Positions 58,515 to 64,000 of a DNA stretch of 64,000 nt are shown piece after piece. Where the stretch lies: contig RQJH01000003.1 in assembly GCA_014156375.1 (NCBI GenBank), forward strand, positions 682,001 to 746,000, written 5' to 3'. The notes beneath the pieces were generated by a model. That model worked only from the letters and a program-made list of their open reading frames with translations. It searched no databases and was not told the DNA's origin. How positions within the stretch are numbered: position 1 is the first letter of the stretch; each line of letters starts with the position of its first letter. This DNA is from Enterobacteriaceae bacterium 89 (GTDB lineage: Bacteria; Pseudomonadota; Gammaproteobacteria; Enterobacterales; Enterobacteriaceae). The position numbers were made by a program, and so were the translations under genes.

Positions 58515-60203
58515 ATGACAACACCCGTTTTGCGCCGCCCTCACCCTCTGTTTCTGGCATTACAGCTCGCCCTTGGGGGCGCAATTCTGACTTTAGGTCT
58601 GTCTGCCGCCCGCGCCGAAGACACCCCGCAGTCCCCGGATGTTCTGTTAGGGCCGCTGTTCAACGATGTACAAAGCGCGAAGCTGTTTCCCGATCAGAAA
58701 ACCTTTGCTGATGCGGTGCCGAACAGCGATCCGCTGATGATCCTCGCCGATTACCGGATGCAGCGTAACCAGCGTAGCTTCGATTTACGCCATTTTGTCG
58801 ACGTGAATTTCACCCTGCCGAAAGAGAACGAGAAATATGTTCCACCTGCCGATCAGAGCCTGCGCGAGCATATTGACGGACTGTGGCCGGTGCTGACCCG
58901 CACCACGGACAAAGCGGACAAATGGGATTCGCTGCTGCCGCTGCCCAAGCCTTACGTGGTGCCCGGCGGGCGTTTTCGCGAGGTCTATTACTGGGACAGC
59001 TATTTCACCATGCTCGGCCTCGCTGAGAGCGGGCACTGGGACAAAATCGAGGACATGGTCGATAACTTCGCTTATGAAATCGACACCTGGGGACATATTC
59101 CCAACGGCAACCGCAGCTATTACCTGAGCCGTTCGCAGCCGCCGTTCTTTTCGCTGATGGTGGAGCTGCTTGCCACTCACGACGGCGATGCGGCGCTGAA
59201 AAAATACCTGCCGCAGATGGAAAAAGAACACGCTTACTGGATGGACGGACAAGATTCTCTCCAGGCGGGCGATGCGAATAAGCGTGTGGTAAAACTGAAA
59301 GACGGCACCCTGCTGAACCGCTACTGGGATGATAAAGACACGCCGCGCCCGGAATCCTGGCTGGATGATGTGAATACCGCTAAAAGCAACCCGAATCGCC
59401 CGGCGACGGAGATCTACCGCGATCTGCGCTCTGCCGCCGCTTCGGGCTGGGATTTTAGCTCGCGCTGGATGGACGATCCGCAGAAACTCAGCACCATCCG
59501 CACCACCAGCATCGTGCCGGTGGATTTGAACTCACTGATGTACAAAATGGAAAAAATCATCGCTCGCGCCAGCAAAGCCGCCGGTGATGACGGTAAAGCC
59601 AGCAGCTATGACGCCATGGCAACGACCCGCCAGAAAGCGATCGAGCACTATTTGTGGAATGACAAAGAAGGCTGGTACGCCGATTACGATCTGAAAAGCC
59701 ATAAGGTCCGCAATCAGCTGACGGCAGCGGCCCTGTTCCCGCTGTATGTCAACGCTGCGTCCAACGATCGGGCGGCAAAAATGGCAGCGGCCACGGAGTC
59801 AAAACTGCTGAAACCCGGTGGGATCACCACCACCACCGTTAACACTGGCCAACAGTGGGATGCGCCTAACGGCTGGGCACCGCTACAGTGGGTGGCGGCT
59901 GAAGGGTTGCAAAATTACGGTAAGGATAATGTGGCGATGGAAGTCAGTTGGAGATTCCTGACCAACGTGCAGCACACCTACGACCGGGAGAAAAAGCTGG
60001 TGGAGAAATATGACATCACCAGCACCGGAACGGGCGGCGGTGGCGGGGAATATCCGCTACAGGATGGTTTCGGCTGGAGCAACGGCGTGACGCTGAAGAT
60101 GCTGGATATCATCTGTCCGAAGGAAAAACCTTGCGACAACGTGCCTGCCACGCGACCTGCGAAGCCTGCCAGCGCTTCGACTCCGGCGACGAAAAACGGG
60201 TAA
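58515..60203 (+). CDS. treA: Periplasmic trehalase
   Basis: Splits trehalose to two glucose molecules in the periplasm (GH37), allowing growth at high osmolarity. The 562-residue precursor has a signal peptide cut after SAARA. Both family signatures are intact: [14 protein letters not shown] and [11 protein letters not shown]; catalytic residues Asp (in WDFSSRW) and Glu (in GGGGEYPLQ) fit. AAGGAG precedes the ATG. Length is close to E. coli TreA (565). It lies in the E. coli order before ymgE and ycgR. Confidence 0.96.
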   Translation: MTTPVLRRPHPLFLALQLALGGAILTLGLSAARAEDTPQSPDVLLGPLFNDVQSAKLFPDQKTFADAVPNSDPLMILADYRMQRNQRSFDLRHFVDVNFTLPKENEKYVPPADQSLREHIDGLWPVLTRTTDKADKWDSLLPLPKPYVVPGGRFREVYYWDSYFTMLGLAESGHWDKIEDMVDNFAYEIDTWGHIPNGNRSYYLSRSQPPFFSLMVELLATHDGDAALKKYLPQMEKEHAYWMDGQDSLQAGDANKRVVKLKDGTLLNRYWDDKDTPRPESWLDDVNTAKSNPNRPATEIYRDLRSAAASGWDFSSRWMDDPQKLSTIRTTSIVPVDLNSLMYKMEKIIARASKAAGDDGKASSYDAMATTRQKAIEHYLWNDKEGWYADYDLKSHKVRNQLTAAALFPLYVNAASNDRAAKMAAATESKLLKPGGITTTTVNTGQQWDAPNGWAPLQWVAAEGLQNYGKDNVAMEVSWRFLTNVQHTYDREKKLVEKYDITSTGTGGGGGEYPLQDGFGWSNGVTLKMLDIICPKEKPCDNVPATRPAKPASASTPATKNG

Positions 60204-60220
60204 CAGCGTCTGTAGGATTT

Positions 60221-60258
60221 CCCCCTCTCCCTAACCCTCTCCCTCAAGGGAGAGGGGA
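60221..60258. repeat. CCCTCTCCCT palindromic repeat
   Basis: CCCTCTCCCTCAAGGGAGAGGG with a preceding partial CCCTCTCCCTAA copy is a dispersed intergenic palindrome of enterobacteria. Confidence 0.7.
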
Positions 60259-60280
60259 TTAAAAGCAGTTTCAGACAAAG

Positions 60281-60308
60281 AAAAAGGGCAGCCGTTTGGC
60301 TGCCCTTT
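60281..60308. terminator. Bidirectional terminator between treA and ymgE
   Basis: AAAGGGCAGCC, loop GTTT, GGCTGCCCTTT with an A tract upstream, lying between convergent genes. Confidence 0.88.
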
Positions 60309-60323
60309 CTGCGTGAATCTTAT

Positions 60324-60581
60324 TTATGCGTTACGGCGCAACAATCTGAAGACAATCAGCACCACAATGGCACCCACTACCGCCACCAGGAAACTGTGCA
60401 TGTTAAAGCCGGTTACGTCGCCGCCCATGCCAAACATGGTCGCGAGCCAGCCGCCAACAACTGCACCGACAATCCCGAGAATACAGGTGAGAATAAAACC
60501 GCCACCGTCACGACCAGGCATAATCACTTTAGCGATAACACCGGCGATCAGACCAAATACAATCCAGGAAAGAATACCCAT
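60324..60581 (-). CDS. ymgE: Membrane protein YmgE (GlsB/YeaQ/YmgE family)
   Basis: An 85-residue protein of three hydrophobic spans, with GLIAGVIAKVIMPGRDGGGF and ILGIVGAVVGGWLATMFG, the hallmark of the transglycosylase-associated (GlsB/YeaQ/YmgE) family. Function is unknown and the family name is historical; it is stress-linked in several bacteria. GGAGGG precedes the ATG. Position before ycgR matches E. coli. Confidence 0.93.
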   Translation of the reverse strand: MGILSWIVFGLIAGVIAKVIMPGRDGGGFILTCILGIVGAVVGGWLATMFGMGGDVTGFNMHSFLVAVVGAIVVLIVFRLLRRNA

Positions 60582-60726
60582 TTTAACCCTCCTCCAAACA
60601 GAACAATAGCCATTTAAAAAACGTGCGTATTGTGCGCTCCGATACCCTTAAGTATAGGTAAACATTCCTAAAATGCTGGGGCGGCGTAAAAATATTTATT
60701 GCTAAAAATATTTTCACCCGTTTGTA

Positions 60727-60753
60727 TTAAGTTCTTTTTGCTGCTGCCGATAA
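60727..60753 (+). promoter_or_regulatory. Sigma-28 (FliA) flagellar promoter of ycgR
   Basis: TTAAGTTC (six of eight matches to TAAAGTTT), an 11-base spacer and a perfect GCCGATAA form a class 3 flagellar promoter, 36 bp before the ycgR start. Confidence 0.85.
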
Positions 60754-60788
60754 ATCACCGAAGGTCTGTTAATAAGGAGCACCCTCGC

Positions 60789-61520
60789 GTGAGTCATTAT
60801 AATGAGCAATTCCTTAAGCAAAGTCCTCTGGCCGTCATGAATGTGCTGCGCGATCTGCACCGCGATCACATTCCTCTGCGCGTATCCTGGGGTACCAGCC
60901 AGTTTATTAGCCGTATTCTCGACATCTCCTCTCAGGCACTGATTATCGACTACGGTAGCCAGGAGTATGAAAACCGGGCCGTGCTGCGGGCCGAAGACAT
61001 CACCCTGTCTGCCGAAACTCAGGGCGCCAAGATTGAATTCACCGTGCCGAAAGTCAGCAACGGCAAGTTTCTCGATCTGCCAGCCTTTACTATGCCGGTG
61101 CCTCCGTCTTTATGGTTTGTGCAGCGCCGCGAATTTTTCCGCATCGCCGCCCCGCTGCATCCCATCTATTACTGCAAAGGTAAGCTCTCTGATAAAAGTG
61201 AAGTTCGCTTCCGTCTTTGTGATTTATCACTGGGGGGAATGGGTGCGCTGATGGATGAAGCGCCTCCGGCATTGCTGAAATCAGGGGTGATGATCCCGCA
61301 GCTCGAGCTGGATATGGGCGAATGGGGAAAATTTTACTTTGATGCTCAGCTGATTTCGTTGAGCGAAAGAAAGATTATCGACAGCAAAAACGAAACCATC
61401 AGCACCCCACGCCTGAGCTTCCGTTTTCTCAACGTCAGCCCGGCGGTGGAGCGCTCGCTCCAGCGAATTATTTTCTCTCTGGAGCGAGAGGCGCGTGAAC
61501 GCGCCAATAAGGTCCGTTAA
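60789..61520 (+). CDS. ycgR: Flagellar brake protein YcgR (c-di-GMP effector)
   Basis: Binds c-di-GMP and slows the flagellar motor through contact with FliG/MotA. From GTG 60789 (AAGGAG at 9 bases) the product is 243 residues (E. coli 244). The N-terminal YcgR domain (1-110) is followed by a PilZ domain with QRREFFR (the RxxxR loop) and DLSLGGMGA (DxSxxG). The frame upstream to 60699 is not conserved. It shares 4 bp at its end with emtA on the other strand. The GGDEF-EAL protein in this window could affect it through c-di-GMP. Confidence 0.95.
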   Translation: MSHYNEQFLKQSPLAVMNVLRDLHRDHIPLRVSWGTSQFISRILDISSQALIIDYGSQEYENRAVLRAEDITLSAETQGAKIEFTVPKVSNGKFLDLPAFTMPVPPSLWFVQRREFFRIAAPLHPIYYCKGKLSDKSEVRFRLCDLSLGGMGALMDEAPPALLKSGVMIPQLELDMGEWGKFYFDAQLISLSERKIIDSKNETISTPRLSFRFLNVSPAVERSLQRIIFSLEREARERANKVR

Positions 61521-62137
61521 GGGATGATGTCCATGGCCTTTTGCACTTTCCAGATGTAGCGAGGGGCCTGTGGAGACGGATGGTTTTTCACCACATGATC
61601 AAAGAACTCTTCTTTATCCATGTCGTTGATCTCCTCTATCGCTTTTTTGCGATCGGAGGAGAACGTTCTTAACAGCGCCCCTGCGCCGTTGGCGTAGGAC
61701 ACCACCAGCGCGTACTGCATCACTTCCGGATCTTTAATCCCCGCCAGGCTGCCGTGCTCCAGCAGGCTAAAATAGGCGGCTCCCATCGAAATATTACGTT
61801 CCGGATTTTTCAGCTCGCTGGTGGACGGCTGACCGCTCCAGCCCATGTAGCGATACACATCCAGCCCGGCGGTGGACGCTTTCAGCTGCATCAGCCCTAC
61901 GGCGTTAGATTTACTCACCACGGTAGGATTCCCACCTGATTCAACGGCAATAATTGCCGTCAGAAACTTCGGATCAATCCCCCAGGCTGCGCCGGCTTTT
62001 TGACTGATCGGCATCCACTGCATCGAGCGCTGAACTGGCACCGTCGGATCATAAGGAGGATTGCGATAATCGTACTTCGGTTTAGAACTACAGCCAGCAA
62101 GCAGAACAAAAAAAATAACCAACCATCTTAATTTCAC
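61517..62137 (-). CDS. emtA: Membrane-bound lytic murein endotransglycosylase E
   Basis: EmtA (MltE) cleaves glycan strands of peptidoglycan endolytically. From GTG 62137 (AAGGA at 7 bases) the 206-residue lipoprotein has lipobox L-A-G-C; E. coli has 203 residues. The SLT domain shows the catalytic glutamate in [11 protein letters not shown], then [10 protein letters not shown] and [13 protein letters not shown]. An upstream open frame to 62323 is rejected. Divergent from ldcA, as in E. coli. Confidence 0.95.
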   Translation of the reverse strand: MKLRWLVIFFVLLAGCSSKPKYDYRNPPYDPTVPVQRSMQWMPISQKAGAAWGIDPKFLTAIIAVESGGNPTVVSKSNAVGLMQLKASTAGLDVYRYMGWSGQPSTSELKNPERNISMGAAYFSLLEHGSLAGIKDPEVMQYALVVSYANGAGALLRTFSSDRKKAIEEINDMDKEEFFDHVVKNHPSPQAPRYIWKVQKAMDIIP

Positions 62138-62230
62138 GCATCTATCCTTCTGATGGAAAAGTGCCGCGCATAATGACAACGCGTAATTCAAGCGGCATGA
62201 TAACCGTTTCATTCTCTGCAAGGAATTGCC

Positions 62231-63139
62231 ATGACTCTGTTTCATCTGATTGCGCCATCCGGCTACTGCATCAACCAGCAGGCTGCTGCCCGGGGGATCC
62301 AGCGTCTGGAGGCAAATGGGCACCGGGTCGAAAATCAGGAGATTCTCATTCGCCGCCAGCAGCGTTTCGCCGGTACAGAATCCGAACGTGCGGAAGACCT
62401 CAATGCTCTCGCCAGGCTCGGCGGCAAAAACACCGTAGTGATGCCAGTGCGTGGCGGCTATGGCGCGAATCGGTTAATGGACATGATCGACTGGTCGGCC
62501 ATCGCCGTCCGTCAGCAGCAGGATCCTCTGCTGATCTGCGGCCACAGCGATTTTACCGCCGTGCAGATGGCGCTGCTGGATAAAGGCGTCATTACCTTCA
62601 GCGGCCCGATGCTGGCCGGGAATTTTGGGGCAGAAAGACTCAATGATTTTACGATGGACCACTTCTGGCGCGCGCTGACTGAACCAGAATTCACCCTTGA
62701 ATGGCAAACACCAGCGCAAGACTGCCGAACCGAAGGCACGCTGTGGGGCGGTAATCTCGCCATGCTGACTTCGCTGATTGGCACACCGTGGCTGCCTGCC
62801 ATCGATAACGGCATTCTGGTGCTGGAAGACATTAACGAGCATCCTTATCGCGTTGAGCGCATGCTGTTGCAGCTTTTCCACGCCGGGATCCTCGGACGTC
62901 AAAATGCTGTTGTGCTGGGCAGCTTCAGCGGTGCGGAGCCGAATGATTACGATGCGGGTTACGATTTGCCGGTGATGATTGACTATCTGCAATCACGTCT
63001 GAATATCCCGGTGATAAGCGGGCTGGATTTCGGTCATGAACAGCGCACCGTGACGCTTCCATTGGGTGCGCAGGGCCAATTGACGGTCAATAATGGTGCG
63101 GCTTCACTCTTTATCACGGGTCATCCGACAATCGTCTGA
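62231..63139 (+). CDS. ldcA: Murein tetrapeptide L,D-carboxypeptidase
   Basis: LdcA removes the terminal D-alanine from murein tetrapeptides in cytoplasmic recycling. The 302-residue S66 peptidase has its serine in CGHSDFTA, glutamate in [17 protein letters not shown] and histidine in [13 protein letters not shown] precedes the ATG. Length matches E. coli LdcA (304). Confidence 0.95.
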   Translation: MTLFHLIAPSGYCINQQAAARGIQRLEANGHRVENQEILIRRQQRFAGTESERAEDLNALARLGGKNTVVMPVRGGYGANRLMDMIDWSAIAVRQQQDPLLICGHSDFTAVQMALLDKGVITFSGPMLAGNFGAERLNDFTMDHFWRALTEPEFTLEWQTPAQDCRTEGTLWGGNLAMLTSLIGTPWLPAIDNGILVLEDINEHPYRVERMLLQLFHAGILGRQNAVVLGSFSGAEPNDYDAGYDLPVMIDYLQSRLNIPVISGLDFGHEQRTVTLPLGAQGQLTVNNGAASLFITGHPTIV

Positions 63140-63236
63140 TAAAAAAACCATTCATGGCCCTGATAAATCCATCGTTTTGCTGACGAATATGGTAACGTTT
63201 TAACTCTTATTCACGCAGCAAGGGAGTACGTGAACG

Positions 63237-64000
63237 TTGGATGCCGGGGCAATTGTCAGTCTGTTTATTCTGGGTTCGGTGCTGGTTACCTGCAGCATTT
63301 TATTAAGCTCTTTCTCCTCCCGACTCGGGATCCCTATTCTGGTGATTTTTCTCGCCATCGGCATGCTTGCAGGCGTGGATGGCATAGGCGGGATCCCGTT
63401 CGATAATTACCCCTTCACGTATATGATTAGCAACCTGGCGCTGGCAGTGATCCTGCTCGACGGCGGGATGCGCACTCAGGCCAGCTCCTTCCGCGTGGCG
63501 CTTGGCCCTGCTCTTTCGCTGGCGACCGTGGGCGTCCTGATCACCTCCGGCCTGACCGGGATGATGGCGGCCTGGCTGTTCAATCTGAATCTGATTGAAG
63601 GCATGCTGATCGGCGCGATTGTCGGCTCCACCGATGCTGCGGCGGTGTTTTCGCTGCTGGGTGGCAAAGGGCTCAACGAACGCGTGGGCTCAACGCTGGA
63701 AATAGAGTCCGGCAGCAACGACCCGATGGCCGTGTTCCTGACTATCACCCTGATTGAGATGATCCAGCAGCATCAGGCCGGGCTGAACTGGATGTTCGCG
63801 GTCCACATTATTCAGCAGTTCGGCCTGGGTATTCTGATTGGCGGCGGCGGTGGCTATCTGCTGTTGCAGATGATTAACCGCATCGCGCTGCCTGCCGGGC
63901 TTTATCCGCTGCTGGCGCTGAGCGGCGGGATCATGATTTTCGGCGTGACCACCACTCTGGACGGCAGCGGCATTCTGGCCGTTTATCTGTGTGGTTTCCT
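63237..64000 (+). CDS. cvrA: K+/H+ antiporter CvrA (NhaP2), N-terminal part (cut by window edge)
   Basis: CvrA/NhaP2 is a CPA1-type antiporter that exports K+ and affects volume regulation. The frame reads [17 protein letters not shown] from a TTG start after AGGGAG and continues past the window end. [49 protein letters not shown] and [13 protein letters not shown] (ion-site aspartate) match E. coli CvrA over 254 codons. The C-terminal TrkA-C-like part is unseen. Confidence 0.95.
   Translation, partial: MDAGAIVSLFILGSVLVTCSILLSSFSSRLGIPILVIFLAIGMLAGVDGIGGIPFDNYPFTYMISNLALAVILLDGGMRTQASSFRVALGPALSLATVGVLITSGLTGMMAAWLFNLNLIEGMLIGAIVGSTDAAAVFSLLGGKGLNERVGSTLEIESGSNDPMAVFLTITLIEMIQQHQAGLNWMFAVHIIQQFGLGILIGGGGGYLLLQMINRIALPAGLYPLLALSGGIMIFGVTTTLDGSGILAVYLCGF

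Overview
The window is a piece of chromosome from a member of the Enterobacteriaceae, most like Enterobacter, Lelliottia or Klebsiella relatives. The backbone follows the E. coli order hemA-lolB-ispE-prs-dauA ... ychH-pth-ychF ... treA-ymgE-ycgR-emtA-ldcA-cvrA, with E. coli-like proteins, REP elements and GC-rich codon use. Both ends are cut inside genes: hemA on the left and cvrA (nhaP2) on the right.

Layout. 0-5.2 kb: heme, lipoprotein-sorting, isoprenoid and PRPP genes plus the DauA dicarboxylate transporter. 5.3-10.2 kb: an accessory set for 1,3-diaminopropane, with dat-ddc on the minus strand and a divergent LysC-type aspartokinase whose leader resembles a decayed lysine riboswitch. 10.2-12.6 kb: ychH, pth, ychF. 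12.7-14.6 kb: an AT-richer orphan patch with two proteins sharing an N-terminal DNR/AQ-K motif and a frameshifted remnant. 14.7-17.2 kb: a small periplasmic molybdopterin-oxidoreductase-fold protein followed by a membrane GGDEF-EAL protein. 17.4-20.2 kb: a SnoaL-like protein and DHA2 exporter, with a divergent LysR regulator.

20.2-33.4 kb is the accessory island. It holds a degenerate-helicase/KAP NTPase fusion (855 aa), orphan small genes, a LysR-SDR pair, an Ash/Icd-like remnant with a 145-aa satellite-type gene, and a 1907-aa nuclease-STAND NTPase that looks like an Avs-type anti-phage protein. The tail of the 145-aa gene and its 3' flank occur as imperfect direct repeats about 6.8 kb apart. 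No integrase or tRNA is visible.

33.5-43.0 kb: a CynT-like carbonic anhydrase, then an imidazole-compound catabolic cluster: NCS1 permease, a histidine-ammonia-lyase homologue lacking the MIO-forming Ala-Ser-Gly, a complete polar amino acid ABC transporter and, divergently, HutD and a urocanase. The missing MIO motif suggests an ergothionase-type lyase, so ergothioneine rather than histidine may be the substrate. TGTA/TACA palindromes resembling HutC operators lie in both control regions.

43.1-53.1 kb: dbpA, then a carbamoyl-salvage operon: biuret-hydrolase-type cysteine hydrolase, DUF2877, FdrA, DUF1116, carbamate kinase, a stand-alone allophanate-hydrolase C-terminal-type protein and an NCS1 permease, with a LysR regulator. 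53.1-56.8 kb: a PhnCDEE phosphonate-type ABC transporter behind a probable Pho box, without C-P lyase genes. 56.8-64 kb: a GPH sugar transporter, periplasmic trehalase, ymgE, the flagellar brake ycgR behind a good sigma-28 promoter, emtA, ldcA and the start of cvrA.
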